From assembly GCA_937885645.1 (NCBI GenBank), contig CALABJ010000029.1:57938-121937 (forward strand): 64,000 bases of DNA, in the 5' to 3' direction. Numbering within the stretch: the first letter of the stretch is position 1; every line of letters starts with the position of its first letter. Made by a program: the position numbers and the translations under genes. Positions 1 through 10,405 of the stretch are shown piece by piece. Below the pieces are notes generated by a model. That model searched no databases. It had not been told where the DNA came from and saw only the letters and a program-made list of their open reading frames with translations. Source of the stretch: RGIG4097 sp937885645. Lineage in GTDB: Bacteria; Bacillota; Clostridia; Christensenellales; CAG-917.

Positions 1-1477
1 GGGCGTTGGGTATGATATGGCTGTCCTCACTTTGACGATAAATCTGGGTGAGATAACTGACGGGGAAACGTCCGCAGCCTATGAGGTCACCAAGCACGTT
101 GCCTGCGCCCACTGAGGCAAGTTGGTCCTTGTCGCCAACAAGCACAAGTCTTGCGCCGTTGTTGATGGCTTTGACAAGGGCGTTGAATGCGTATTCATCA
201 ACCATACTCATTTCATCCACGATGACAACGTCAACGGGAAGACGAGTTTGGTCGTTGTAGGTGAAGCAACCTTGTCCGTCCTTGTAGTCAAGGTCAAGAA
301 GACGGTGGATTGTCTTTGCTTCTTCACCGGTGGCTTCACTGAGGCGTTTTGCCGCTCTGCCAGTAGGGGCGCAAAGTGCAACCCTTTGTCCAAGGTTTTT
401 GAAGAGGTGCAATATGCACTTGACAATGGTGGTCTTGCCTGTGCCGGGGCCACCTGTGACAATTTGCACGCCGTTTTCAACGGCCTCTCTCACCGCTTCA
501 ACTTGGTTGGGGTGCAGGGTGAAACCTGCCTCCTCTTCAAATCGTTTGACCGCGTCTTTCACGTCAACACGGAAATCTGCCGTCCTTGCTTGCAAGGTGA
601 TAAGACGACGAGCAATGCTCTCCTCTGTGCGGAAGTTGGATTTCAGTGCTATTGCGCTGTGCTCTCCTGTGTCATAGCGGACTATGTCACCAAACAGCAC
701 CATATCTTCTACGTTGTCCTTTATGCGCTCGTCAGGGTTGTCTGAGTCAAGGCGCAACAGGTCAAACACTGCGGTGAAAAGTTCGTTTTCAGGGAGATAC
801 GTGTGACCTCCTCTTGATGCGCCCTCTTTCAGCACGTGTATGACACCTGCGGAAATGCGGTAGTCGCTGTCCTTTGCAATGCCCAACTCCCCTGCAATTC
901 TATCCGCTGTTGCAAAACCAATGCCGTCAATGTCATCAACAAGCATATAGGGGTTTTTGCGGACGAAGTCCTCGGTTTTGTCCTCGTAGACACGATAGAT
1001 TTTGAGCGCCAAGTTTATGCTGATGCCCAACTCTTGCAAAAACACGATTGAGTCCTGCATGCGCATGATTTTGGTGTACTCCATGCCAAACTCTGTTGCA
1101 CGGCGGAGAGAGATTCCTCTCACCTTGCTCAGCTCCATGGGGTACTTCATCATTTCAAGGGAATTGACTCCAAATCTATCTACGATTGCTTCTGCGGTGA
1201 CAGGACCAAGTCCGTGAATAAGTCCACTGCCGAGGAATCGTTTTATACCCTCAACCTTTGAGGGGGCGGACAAATAAATCTTGTCCGCAAAGAACTGTCT
1301 GCCATAAACAGTCTTGGTCTGGAACTTGCCTTCAACGCGGATATTTTGTCCTTCGCTGACGGGCGGGAAAATGCCGACAACAGTAAAGATGCTGGTTTCC
1401 ACCCTCATATCGAGGACGGTATAACCAGTGTCTTCACTCCTGAATATTACGGTTTTGACTTCGCCACGCAGTTCCAT
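1..1477 (-). CDS. recD2: RecD2-type ATP-dependent DNA helicase (3' part cut by window edge)
   Basis: Superfamily 1 5'-3' DNA helicase of the RecD2 (RecD-like, YrrC) type, a DNA repair and recombination enzyme that works without RecBC. The visible 492 codons hold the long N-terminal OB and helix-hairpin-helix-like region typical of RecD2 and absent from short RecD. After it come a Walker A motif GGPGTGKTT near residue 342 and a Walker B motif VVIVDEMSMV near residue 414. The frame then runs off the left edge, so the C-terminal helicase motifs are missing. I chose the ATG at 1475-1477 because AAGGTG lies just upstream on the minus strand and the protein starts MELRGEV as RecD2 proteins do. It follows metK, but a terminator hairpin separates the two. 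The family call is firm; the exact end is not visible. Confidence 0.93.
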   Translation of the reverse strand, partial: MELRGEVKTVIFRSEDTGYTVLDMRVETSIFTVVGIFPPVSEGQNIRVEGKFQTKTVYGRQFFADKIYLSAPSKVEGIKRFLGSGLIHGLGPVTAEAIVDRFGVNSLEMMKYPMELSKVRGISLRRATEFGMEYTKIMRMQDSIVFLQELGISINLALKIYRVYEDKTEDFVRKNPYMLVDDIDGIGFATADRIAGELGIAKDSDYRISAGVIHVLKEGASRGGHTYLPENELFTAVFDLLRLDSDNPDERIKDNVEDMVLFGDIVRYDTGEHSAIALKSNFRTEESIARRLITLQARTADFRVDVKDAVKRFEEEAGFTLHPNQVEAVREAVENGVQIVTGGPGTGKTTIVKCILHLFKNLGQRVALCAPTGRAAKRLSEATGEEAKTIHRLLDLDYKDGQGCFTYNDQTRLPVDVVIVDEMSMVDEYAFNALVKAINNGARLVLVGDKDQLASVGAGNVLGDLIGCGRFPVSYLTQIYRQSEDSHIIPNA

Positions 1478-1551
1478 ATTCACCTTTTTGGTGCAGTTTT
1501 GTTTGTTGTATTTTTGGCTTTATGTTGCCAAAATCAAGGGTTTTGTATATG

Positions 1552-1578
1552 AAAAAACAAGGTTAAACCCTTGTTTTT
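1552..1578 (-). terminator. Intrinsic terminator after metK
   Basis: An 8-bp stem (AAACAAGG pairing with CCTTGTTT) with a 6-nt loop is followed on the minus strand by a run of T. It lies between the metK stop and recD2, so it should end the rpoB-rpoC-metK transcript. A-runs on both sides would let it work in both directions. Confidence 0.75.
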
Positions 1579-1588
1579 GTCATTTGTG

Positions 1589-2767
1589 TCATATTCTTTG
1601 AAGTGCTGCTTTAATTTCTTCGACCTTGTCAAGTTTCTCCCAAGGGAACACTTCGCGTCCAAGATGACCGTAGTTTGCGCTTGCACGATAGATGGGTCTG
1701 TCAAGGCCCAACTTCTTGATGATTGCACGAGGACGAAGGTCAAACACCTCATTGATGATGTCCACGATTTTGTCGTCTGACACCACGCCAGTGCCGTAGC
1801 TGTCTGCATACACTGCAACGGGGTGTGACATGCCGATGGCGTATGCCACTTGCACTTCAACACGTCTTGCAACGCCTGCTGCAACAAGGTTCTTGCAGAT
1901 GTATCTTGTCATATACAAGCCACTTCTGTCCACCTTGCTGGGGTCTTTGCCACTCAGTGCGCCACCGCCGTGACGGCACATTCCGCCGTATGTGTCAACG
2001 ATGATTTTTCTGCCTGTGACACCGCTGTCGCCTGCAGGTCCACCCACTACAAATCTGCCTGTGGGGTTGACGTAAATCTTTGTGTCATCGTCAAAATAGT
2101 GGCTGGGGATTGCCTTTTTGATGACCTTTTCAATGATGTCATTTTCAAGGTCTGCCATATCCACGTCTTCTGCGTGTTGTGTTGACACAACCACTGTATC
2201 TACTCTTTCGGGCACGCCGTCAATGTATTCAACGGTGACTTGTGCTTTTCCGTCTGGGCGGAGATAGTCGATTTCGCCGTTCTTTCTGGCTTCTGTAAGG
2301 CGGAAAGTCAATGCGTGAGCAAGGACGATAGGCAGAGGCATAAGCTCCTCAGTTTCGTCTGAGGCGTAGCCAAACATCATGCCTTGGTCCCCTGCGCCTT
2401 GTAGTTCAAATTCATCCTCTTCACTGCCACTGTCTGTTGCGGTGTTGACACCCATTGCGATGTCGGGAGATTGTTCGTCAAGAGAAGAAAGGACTGCACA
2501 AGTTTTGTAGTCGAAACCCAGTGAACTGTCATCATAGCCGATATCCTTGATGACACCCCTCACGATTGAGGGGATGTCAGAATAGTGGCTTGTGGTGACT
2601 TCACCGAATACCATGACCATGCCTGTTGTGGCACAGACTTCAATGGCGACTCTTGCAGAAGGATCTTCTGTGTAAATGTCGTCAAGGATTGCGTCTGCGA
2701 TTTGGTCGCAGACCTTGTCAGGATGTCCTTCCGTTACACTTTCGGAAGTGAAAAATCTTTTGTCCAT
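1589..2767 (-). CDS. metK: S-adenosylmethionine synthetase
   Basis: Makes S-adenosylmethionine from methionine and ATP; cytosolic, normally tetrameric. The protein has 392 residues, the usual length. It opens with FTSESVTEGHPDKVCDQ, the methionine/ATP site, and contains GDQGMMFGYA and the P-loop-like GGGALSGKDPSKVDRSG typical of the family. The gene starts only two bases after the rpoC stop codon, and no Shine-Dalgarno sequence is visible in front of its ATG. Translation therefore probably depends on ribosomes finishing rpoC. No SAM riboswitch precedes it, although clostridial metK genes often have one, which suggests it is expressed together with RNA polymerase. Confidence 0.97.
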   Translation of the reverse strand: MDKRFFTSESVTEGHPDKVCDQIADAILDDIYTEDPSARVAIEVCATTGMVMVFGEVTTSHYSDIPSIVRGVIKDIGYDDSSLGFDYKTCAVLSSLDEQSPDIAMGVNTATDSGSEEDEFELQGAGDQGMMFGYASDETEELMPLPIVLAHALTFRLTEARKNGEIDYLRPDGKAQVTVEYIDGVPERVDTVVVSTQHAEDVDMADLENDIIEKVIKKAIPSHYFDDDTKIYVNPTGRFVVGGPAGDSGVTGRKIIVDTYGGMCRHGGGALSGKDPSKVDRSGLYMTRYICKNLVAAGVARRVEVQVAYAIGMSHPVAVYADSYGTGVVSDDKIVDIINEVFDLRPRAIIKKLGLDRPIYRASANYGHLGREVFPWEKLDKVEEIKAALQRI

Positions 2768-2769
2768 AA

Positions 2770-5700
2770 TTAAATAATGTCGTTGTCTGTTTCTGCGGGG
2801 ACAGTTGTGATATCCTTGTAGATCTTCATGCCAGTGCCTGCAGGGATAAGTTTGCCGATGATGACGTTTTCTTTAAGACCGATGAGGGGGTCAATCTTGT
2901 TCTTGATTGCAGCGTCTGCAAGAACTCTTGTGGTTTCTTGGAAGGATGCTGCTGACAAGAAGGATTCAGTTGCAAGTGCTGCCTTTGTGATGCCGAGAAG
3001 TGTTCTCTTTGCGCTTGCAGGGATACCGCCGTTTTCAAGGGCCTTTTCGTTTTCTTCTTCGTATGTGAAGATGTCAACGAGAGTGCCGGGGAGCATATTG
3101 GTGTCACCTTGGTCTTCGATGCGGACCTTGCGGAGCATTTGACGGACGATGACTTCGATGTGCTTGTCGTTGATTTCAACACCACTGAGACGGTAGGTTG
3201 CTTGAACTTCTTTTGCAAGATATTCTTGAACGCCGTTGACGCCCTTTGCTCTGAGCATTGCTTGAGGATCAATTGAACCGCTGGTGAGAGGATCACCTGC
3301 ATCAATGATTTCGCCGTTTTCAACCTTGAGTTTTGCGCCGTAGGGGATGTCGTAGACTCTTTCGTCATCGCCGGTGACGGTGATCTTACGATTGTCGTCG
3401 CTGATGGTGACTGCACCCTTATTTTCGGTGATGATTGCTTGTCCCTTAGGTTTACGTGCTTCGAAAAGTTCTTCAACACGAGGCAAACCTTGAGTGATGT
3501 CGTCGCCTGTTGCAACACCGCCGGTGTGGAATGTTCTCATTGTGAGCTGTGTACCAGGTTCACCGATTGATTGTGCTGCGATGATACCAACTGCTTCGCC
3601 CAGTTTGACGGGGTTGCCACTTGCCATATTCTTGCCGTAGCACTTTGCGCACACGCCGTTCTTTGTCTTACAGGTGAGGACTGAGCGGATATGGACTGTG
3701 GGCAGTTTGTGAAGGTTTGAGCCTTCGCTTTCCCACTTCTTGGTGAGAGCCTTGTCGATGGCCTTTGCTTGGTCGGTTGAGATCATGGTGTCTGCTTCGC
3801 AGAGGACTTCGCCGGTGAAAGGATCCACCACGTCTTCCATTGCGTATCTGCCTGCGATTCTGTCTGCCAGAGTTTCGATGACAGTCTTGCCATCCATGAT
3901 AGGAGTGACTCTTGAACCCTTTGTGTCACCGCAGTCTTGTTCGCGGACGATAACTGCGTGTGAGACGTCGACGAGACGACGGGTAAGATAACCTGAGTCA
4001 GCGGTTTTCAGTGCTGTATCTGCAAGACCCTTACGGCCACCGTGTGATGAAATGAAGTATTCCAAAACTGAAAGGCCTTCACGGAAGTTTGCACGGACAG
4101 GGAGTTCGATGGTTTCGCCCTTAGGGTTGGCCATCAAGCCACGCATACCAGCAAGCTGACGGATCTGTGACATATTACCACGAGCACCAGAGTTTGCCAT
4201 CATCCAGATGGGGTTGAAGTCGTCAAGACCGTCAACCAGGTGTTCTGTGACTGCGTCTGTTGCTTCTTTCCAAATCTTGATGACTGTTTGATAACGTTCT
4301 TCGTCGGTGACGATACCACGGGCGAAATTACGTTCAATATTGATGACTTTCTTTTCTGCTTCTTCAATAACTTGTTTCTTATTCGCGGGCACGTGCATAT
4401 CAAAGACACTTGTTGTCACTGCGCCAAGAGTTGAATACTTGTAGCCCAGTGCCTTGATAAGGTCGAGGGTGTTTGCAGTTTCGGTTGCACCGTGATATTT
4501 GAAGCAGTTGTCAACGATGAGTGAAAGTTGTTTCTTGCCGATTGCGATTGCCTTTTCGCCAAGGACCTTTTGGATTGCCTTGCGGAGCAAAGTCTTTTCG
4601 CGGACTTCTTCACCATTGACGTCAACACCCTTTGCCACTGCGTCCTTGATGAGGTCAACGATCTTTTGTGCATCGCTGTCCTTGAGTTCAGGACGACGGA
4701 CGATTGCTTTGACTTCTGCAAGGTCTGTTGTGCCGGCAAGTGCGGTGAGTTGTTTTTGGTCGATGAGGCAGTTGACGCCGAGGATACCGTTCAGTTCAAG
4801 TTCACCTGCAAGTGCTTCGTCATCTCTGTTGATGAAGTGGAGGTCTTGAGGGAGATTTGAGTTGAAGATGCAACGACCAACTGTGGTGTGGAGCATCTTG
4901 GTTGCGGTTGTGCCGTCTGCCTTGACATAAGGTGTGCGGATGTAGACAAGTGATTGTGCTGTGATTTCTCCGCACTGATATGCCATCATTGCTTCGTCAA
5001 ATGAGCTGAAATACTTGCCTTCGCCAAGACCGCCGGGGCGGACGATGGTGAGATAGTAAGAACCAATGACCATATCTTGTGCAGGTGACACGATAGGTCT
5101 GCCGTCTGACAACTTCAAGATGTTGTTTGTACAAAGCATCAAGATTCTTGCTTCAACTTGTGCCTCAACTGAAAGAGGAACGTGAACTGCCATTTGGTCG
5201 CCGTCGAAGTCAGCGTTGAATGCTGTACATGCAAGGGGGTGGAGTTTGATTGCTCTGCCTTCAACAAGGACGGGCTCGAATGCTTGGATACCAAGACGGT
5301 GAAGCGTAGGAGCACGGTTGAGGAGGACGGGGTGATCTTTGATGATCTCTTCAAGGATGTCCCAAACTTGATGCTTGCCAGTGTCAACAAAGCGCTTTGC
5401 GCTCTTGATGTTGTGGCAGAGGTTTTGTTCAACAAGTTTCTTCATAATGAAGGGCTTGAAGAGTTCAAGTGCCATTTCCTTAGGAAGACCGCATTGATAC
5501 AGTTTCAGTTCAGGACCGACAACGATAACTGAACGGCCTGAATAGTCAACACGTTTGCCAAGGAGGTTTTGTCTGAAACGACCTTGCTTACCACGGAGCA
5601 TACCAGAGAGTGATTTGAGGTCTCTGTTGCCGGGGCCACTGACTGCCTTACCACGACGGCCATTGTCGATGAGTGCGTCAACTGCTTCTTGAAGCATACG

Positions 5701-6570
5701 CTTTTCATTGCGGACGATGATGTCGGGTGCGCCGATTTCCTTCAACTTTTTGAGGCGGTTGTTGCGGTTGATGACTCTGCGATAGAGATCATTGAGGTCA
5801 CTTGTTGCAAAACGGCCACCGTCAAGTTGAACCATAGGACGGAGATCGGGAGGAAGGACGGGAAGCACGTCGAGGATCATCCATTCAGGGCGGTTGCCAC
5901 TGAGACGGAATGCTTCAACGATTTCAAGACGCTTCACTGCGCGGAGACGCTTTTGTCCAACGCTGTTTTCAACGATTTCTTTGAGTTCCTTGCTGTCCTT
6001 GTCAAGGTCGATTTCCATAAGGAGTTCCTTGATGGCTTCTGCACCCATACCGACGCGGAGAGTCTTGAAGGTTTCGCTGTCATATTTTTCCATAAGTTCA
6101 CGATACTCTCTGTCAGAAACAACTTGTTTCTTTGTGAGTTCCGTGACTTGACCTGCATCGAGAACGATGTGGTTGACAAAGTAAAGGACTTGTTCAAGAT
6201 CCTTAGGGGAAATGTCAAGGAGGAGGCTGATGCGTGAAGGCACACCACGGAAATACCAGATGTGTGAAACGGGAGTTGCAAGTTCAATGTGTCCCATTCT
6301 TTCACGACGCACTTTGCTCTTTGTCACTTCAACGCCGCACTTTTCGCAGACGACGCCCTTGTAGCGGATTCTCTTATAGCGACCGCAGTGGCATTCCCAG
6401 TCACGTGTAGGTCCAAAGATTTTTTCGCAGAAAAGGCCGTCCTTTTCGGGTTTTTGTGTGCGGTAGTTTATGGTTTCGGGCTTTGTCACTTCACCGTGTG
6501 ACCATTCTCTGATCTTTTCAGGTGAAGCGATGCCGATTTGGATTGAATCAAAATTGCTCAGTTCGTACAT
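2770..6570 (-). CDS. rpoC: DNA-directed RNA polymerase subunit beta'
   Basis: Largest catalytic subunit of RNA polymerase, 1266 residues, close to other Firmicutes beta' proteins without large insertions. The N-terminal zinc ribbon (CHCGRYKRIRYKG then CEKCG, near residues 60-80) is present, as is the catalytic magnesium motif NADFDGDQMAVH with its three aspartates. A second zinc site is seen in CKTKNGVCAKCYG, and the trigger-loop region in GEPGTQLTMRTFHTGG. It starts 10 bases after rpoB behind a perfect AGGAGGT ribosome site, so the two genes are co-transcribed. No frameshift or missing key residue was seen. Confidence 0.98.
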   Translation of the reverse strand: MYELSNFDSIQIGIASPEKIREWSHGEVTKPETINYRTQKPEKDGLFCEKIFGPTRDWECHCGRYKRIRYKGVVCEKCGVEVTKSKVRRERMGHIELATPVSHIWYFRGVPSRISLLLDISPKDLEQVLYFVNHIVLDAGQVTELTKKQVVSDREYRELMEKYDSETFKTLRVGMGAEAIKELLMEIDLDKDSKELKEIVENSVGQKRLRAVKRLEIVEAFRLSGNRPEWMILDVLPVLPPDLRPMVQLDGGRFATSDLNDLYRRVINRNNRLKKLKEIGAPDIIVRNEKRMLQEAVDALIDNGRRGKAVSGPGNRDLKSLSGMLRGKQGRFRQNLLGKRVDYSGRSVIVVGPELKLYQCGLPKEMALELFKPFIMKKLVEQNLCHNIKSAKRFVDTGKHQVWDILEEIIKDHPVLLNRAPTLHRLGIQAFEPVLVEGRAIKLHPLACTAFNADFDGDQMAVHVPLSVEAQVEARILMLCTNNILKLSDGRPIVSPAQDMVIGSYYLTIVRPGGLGEGKYFSSFDEAMMAYQCGEITAQSLVYIRTPYVKADGTTATKMLHTTVGRCIFNSNLPQDLHFINRDDEALAGELELNGILGVNCLIDQKQLTALAGTTDLAEVKAIVRRPELKDSDAQKIVDLIKDAVAKGVDVNGEEVREKTLLRKAIQKVLGEKAIAIGKKQLSLIVDNCFKYHGATETANTLDLIKALGYKYSTLGAVTTSVFDMHVPANKKQVIEEAEKKVINIERNFARGIVTDEERYQTVIKIWKEATDAVTEHLVDGLDDFNPIWMMANSGARGNMSQIRQLAGMRGLMANPKGETIELPVRANFREGLSVLEYFISSHGGRKGLADTALKTADSGYLTRRLVDVSHAVIVREQDCGDTKGSRVTPIMDGKTVIETLADRIAGRYAMEDVVDPFTGEVLCEADTMISTDQAKAIDKALTKKWESEGSNLHKLPTVHIRSVLTCKTKNGVCAKCYGKNMASGNPVKLGEAVGIIAAQSIGEPGTQLTMRTFHTGGVATGDDITQGLPRVEELFEARKPKGQAIITENKGAVTISDDNRKITVTGDDERVYDIPYGAKLKVENGEIIDAGDPLTSGSIDPQAMLRAKGVNGVQEYLAKEVQATYRLSGVEINDKHIEVIVRQMLRKVRIEDQGDTNMLPGTLVDIFTYEEENEKALENGGIPASAKRTLLGITKAALATESFLSAASFQETTRVLADAAIKNKIDPLIGLKENVIIGKLIPAGTGMKIYKDITTVPAETDNDII

Positions 6571-6580
6571 AATTTACCTC

Positions 6581-9500
6581 CTATTCCTCGTCGTTTCCGC
6601 CGCCAAGGCCGAAGATGTCGTTGACGTCCACAGTGCCCTTAGTGAGTGCGCTGAAGATGTCGTCGTCATCATCTTTTGCTGTGTCGAAGAGATTGTCGAA
6701 TGCGGATCCTTCAGTCTTGAAGTTTTCAAAGATGTTTCCGCCTTCAAAGATGTCAACTTCCTTGAGTTCCTCATCTTTCTTGATGACAGAGGATTCGAAG
6801 TCCATATCTTCATCTGCTTCACGGAGTTTGATTTCATCGTGTTCGTCAGTGAGCACCTTGACGTCAAGACCCAGTGATTGGAGTTCCTTGACGAGAACCT
6901 TAAATGATTCAGGGATGCCGGGCTCAGAGATGTTGTTGCCTTTGACGATTGATTCATACGTCTTGACACGACCGATGGTGTCGTCTGACTTGACTGTGAG
7001 GATTTCTTGGAGCATATTTGCTGCGCCGTATGCTTCCAGTGCCCAGACTTCCATTTCACCGAAACGTTGTCCGCCGAATTGTGCCTTACCACCGAGAGGT
7101 TGTTGTGTGACCAAGCTGTAAGGACCGGTGCTTCTTGCGTGGATCTTGTCGTCAACCAGGTGATGCAGTTTGAGGTAGTACATATAACCGACTGTCACAG
7201 GGTTTTCAAAAGGTTCACCGGTACGTCCGTCGAAGAGTTGGATCTTTCCGTCAACCTTACCATTGCTGTTGACAAGGCCGTTTTCGCTGAACAGTTGCTT
7301 GATGTCTTGTTCGTTTGCGCCGTCAAAGACGGGGGTGCTGATCTTGATGCCAAGCATATTTGCCACAAGACCGAGGTGGACTTCCAGCACTTGACCGATG
7401 TTCATACGTGAAGGCACGCCGAGGGGGTTAAGTACGATTTGGATGGGAGTGCCATCTGCCATGAAAGGCATATCTTCTCTGGGGAGAACGCGGGAGATAA
7501 CACCCTTGTTTCCGTGACGGCCTGCCATCTTGTCACCCACGGAGATCTTTCTCTTTTGTGCGATATACACGCGGACAAGTTTGTTGACGCCGGGGCTCAA
7601 TTCATCGCGGTTCTTTCTTGTGAAGATCTTGACGTCCACAACGATACCGTCTTCGCCGTTGGGCACACGGAGTGATGTGTCACGGACTTCTCTGACCTTT
7701 TCGCCGAAGATTGCGCGGAGCAATCTTTCTTCGGGAGTGAGTTCTGTTTCGCCCTTGGGAGTGACCTTACCAACGAGGATGTCCCCTGCTCTAACTTCTG
7801 CGCCCACTCTGACGATACCGTCTTCATCAAGGTTGCGGAGTGCGTCTTCGCTGAGGTTGGGGATGTCACGGGTGATGAGTTCTTCACCGAGCTTGGTGTC
7901 ACGTGCTTCGATTTCGTGTTCTTCAATGTGGATTGAAGTGTAGAGGTCTTCTTTTACAAGGTCTTCACTGATGAGGACTGCGTCTTCATAGTTGTAGCCT
8001 TCCCAGTTCATAAATGCAACCAGCATATTTCTGCCGAGAGCAAGTTCACCTTGATCGGTTGCGGGGCCGTCTGCGAGGACTGTGCCTTCACTGATAAGCA
8101 CGCCGTTTTCATCGTACTTAGGTCCAACAACTTTGTCACCCTTCTTGACGATAGGATGTTGATTGATGCAGGTTGATTGGTTGCTTCTTTCAAACTTGGA
8201 AAGTGTGTAAGTTGTTTCGTTGCCGTCTGTTTCTTCAATGACGATCTTGTCGCTGTCGACGTACTTGACGAAGCCGTCGTTCTTTGCAATCTTGAGGACG
8301 CCACTGTCGTATGCGATGCGGTGCTCAACGCCTGTTGCAATCATAGGTGCTTGAGGACGGAGGAGAGGCACTGCTTGACGTTGCATGTTTGAACCCATAA
8401 GTGCACGGTTGGTATCATCGTTTTCAAGGAAGGGAATGAGGGCCGTTGCAATTGAAACAAGTTGCTTAGGGCTGACGTCCATGAAGTCAACTTCTGCCTT
8501 GGGATATGCGTTGATTTCGTCACGACGACGGCAGTTGACACGGGCGTTTGCAAAGCATCCGTTTTCATCAAGAGGTTCGTTGGCTTGTGCCACGGTATAC
8601 TTATCTTCTTCGTCTGCAGTCATATAGACGACTTCGTCAGTCACCTTGCCTGTTTCCTTGTCAACTCTGCGATAAGGTGTTTCGATGAAACCATACTCAT
8701 TGACTCTTGCGTATGCTGACAGTGATGAGATAAGACCGATGTTTTGTCCTTCAGGAGTTTCGATAGGACACAGACGACCATAGTGTGTATAGTGAACGTC
8801 ACGGACGTCGAAGCTTGCGCGTTCTCTGTTCAAACCGCCGGGGCCGAGTGCGGAAAGCTTACGCTTGTGGGTGAGTTCTGCGATGGGGTTGGGTTGGTCC
8901 ATAAATTGCGAGAGTTGTGATGAACCAAAGAATTCCCTCACTGCGCTGGTGACAGGACGGATATTTATGAGAGTTTGAGGAGTGATTTCTGCATTTTCTT
9001 GTGCGGAAGCCATTCTTTCTTTGATGACTCTTTCAAGACGGCTGATACCGATGCGGAATTGATTTTGGAGAAGTTCGCCAACTGCACGGACACGACGGTT
9101 GCCAAGGTGGTCGATGTCGTCGCAAGTGCCAAAGCCGTATCTAAGACCGAGGTTGTAGCTGACGGTTGACACGATGTCGTCGAGAGTGATGTGCTTGTAG
9201 ACAAGCTTGTCAAGGTCTGCTTGGATTGCAAGGATAAGTTCCTTTTCATCGGTGATTTCATCCATGAGGGCTTTGAGTTCAGGATAGTAGACCTTTTCGA
9301 GGACGCCGATTTCTCTGGGATTGACGTTGACAAATGCGTCAAGGTCAACGGTGTTGTTGCCGATGCACTTGAAGCTTCTTGCTGTGCCGTCTTCGTCGGT
9401 GTATGCAAGATAGACCACGTTGATGCCGCTGTTTTGGATCTTGGTTGCGGTTTCAAGTGAAATCTTTTCGCCTTTTGCCACCAGGATTTCGCCGTCTTCG

Positions 9501-10405
9501 TTCACCACGTCTTCTGCTGCAACGTTGCCTGCAATACGAGTTGCAAGTGCAAGTTTCTTGTTGTACTTGTATCTGCCAACTCTGCCAAGTTCATATTTCT
9601 TGCCGTCATAGAACAGGTTGTTGATGAGGATGTTTGCACCTTCAGTGGTGGGGACTTCGCCCGGACGCATACGCTTGAACAGGTCGATCTTGCCTTGTTC
9701 TTCGCTCTTGCATGCGGTGTCCTTGTTGCAGGTGATTGCGATCATTTCATCTCCGCCAAAGAGGTCGATGAGTTCTTGGTCTGTGCCGTAGCCCAGAGCA
9801 CGCAACAAGGTTGTTGTGGTGATCTTACGGTTGCGGTCAACGTGGACCCATGAAATGTCGTTGGAGTCTTGTTCAAATTCCAGCCATGCGCCACGGTTGG
9901 GGATGACTGTGGTTGCATAACGAGGCACACCGTTTTTGTCTGCTGCTTGGTCGTTGTACACGCCGGGGCTTCTGACAAGTTGGCTAACGATGACACGTTC
10001 TGCACCGTTGATGACAAATGAGCCTGCTTCTGTCATGAGAGGGAAATCACCCATGAACACTTCTTGTTCCACGACTTCGCCAGTTTCGTTGTTGGTCAAT
10101 CTCGCTTTGACACGGAGAGGAACTGCGTAAGTGGTGTCACGGTCCTTGCATTCCTTGACGGAATACTTAGGATTGCCGTTCAGGCTGTGGGAGAGAAATT
10201 CCAGTTTCAATCTGCCGGAGAAATCGTTGATGGGTGAATATTCTTTCAACACATCTGCGATGCCTGCGTCAATGAAGTTTGCATAGGAACTTCTTTGCAA
10301 CTCGATAAGGTACGGAATGGGGAGAATCTTTTCATCGTTGATACGTGAAAATGAGTTTCTTTCAGTTGTGCCGTACATTACTTTGTGAAATCTTTGTTGG
10401 GACAT
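6581..10405 (-). CDS. rpoB: DNA-directed RNA polymerase subunit beta
   Basis: Beta subunit of RNA polymerase, 1274 residues. The rifampicin pocket near residues 490-520 reads GSSQLSQFMDQ, then ITHKR-type residues (ELTHKRKLSALGPGG), with the common sensitive-type Asp, His and Ser all present, so no known rifampicin-resistance change is visible. The protein ends in an acidic tail of about 60 residues rich in D, E, F and G that lies beyond the conserved core. It begins ATG after GGAGT and is the first gene of its transcript. The usual rplJ-rplL genes are not upstream; a divergent rqcP takes their place. The nearest promoter is the strong one at 10592-10620. Confidence 0.98.
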   Translation of the reverse strand: MSQQRFHKVMYGTTERNSFSRINDEKILPIPYLIELQRSSYANFIDAGIADVLKEYSPINDFSGRLKLEFLSHSLNGNPKYSVKECKDRDTTYAVPLRVKARLTNNETGEVVEQEVFMGDFPLMTEAGSFVINGAERVIVSQLVRSPGVYNDQAADKNGVPRYATTVIPNRGAWLEFEQDSNDISWVHVDRNRKITTTTLLRALGYGTDQELIDLFGGDEMIAITCNKDTACKSEEQGKIDLFKRMRPGEVPTTEGANILINNLFYDGKKYELGRVGRYKYNKKLALATRIAGNVAAEDVVNEDGEILVAKGEKISLETATKIQNSGINVVYLAYTDEDGTARSFKCIGNNTVDLDAFVNVNPREIGVLEKVYYPELKALMDEITDEKELILAIQADLDKLVYKHITLDDIVSTVSYNLGLRYGFGTCDDIDHLGNRRVRAVGELLQNQFRIGISRLERVIKERMASAQENAEITPQTLINIRPVTSAVREFFGSSQLSQFMDQPNPIAELTHKRKLSALGPGGLNRERASFDVRDVHYTHYGRLCPIETPEGQNIGLISSLSAYARVNEYGFIETPYRRVDKETGKVTDEVVYMTADEEDKYTVAQANEPLDENGCFANARVNCRRRDEINAYPKAEVDFMDVSPKQLVSIATALIPFLENDDTNRALMGSNMQRQAVPLLRPQAPMIATGVEHRIAYDSGVLKIAKNDGFVKYVDSDKIVIEETDGNETTYTLSKFERSNQSTCINQHPIVKKGDKVVGPKYDENGVLISEGTVLADGPATDQGELALGRNMLVAFMNWEGYNYEDAVLISEDLVKEDLYTSIHIEEHEIEARDTKLGEELITRDIPNLSEDALRNLDEDGIVRVGAEVRAGDILVGKVTPKGETELTPEERLLRAIFGEKVREVRDTSLRVPNGEDGIVVDVKIFTRKNRDELSPGVNKLVRVYIAQKRKISVGDKMAGRHGNKGVISRVLPREDMPFMADGTPIQIVLNPLGVPSRMNIGQVLEVHLGLVANMLGIKISTPVFDGANEQDIKQLFSENGLVNSNGKVDGKIQLFDGRTGEPFENPVTVGYMYYLKLHHLVDDKIHARSTGPYSLVTQQPLGGKAQFGGQRFGEMEVWALEAYGAANMLQEILTVKSDDTIGRVKTYESIVKGNNISEPGIPESFKVLVKELQSLGLDVKVLTDEHDEIKLREADEDMDFESSVIKKDEELKEVDIFEGGNIFENFKTEGSAFDNLFDTAKDDDDDIFSALTKGTVDVNDIFGLGGGNDEE

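Noticed and set aside
2768..2900. Search for a SAM riboswitch at metK
   Set aside because: The region upstream of metK is the coding end of rpoC; no riboswitch-like pairing was seen.
5689..6237. Open frames of 100-180 codons antisense to rpoC and rpoB
   Set aside because: They are shadows of highly conserved genes with strong codon bias; no ribosome sites or protein features were found.
6640..10300. Rifampicin-resistance change in RpoB
   Set aside because: The Asp, His and Ser positions commonly changed in resistant strains all carry the sensitive-type residue.
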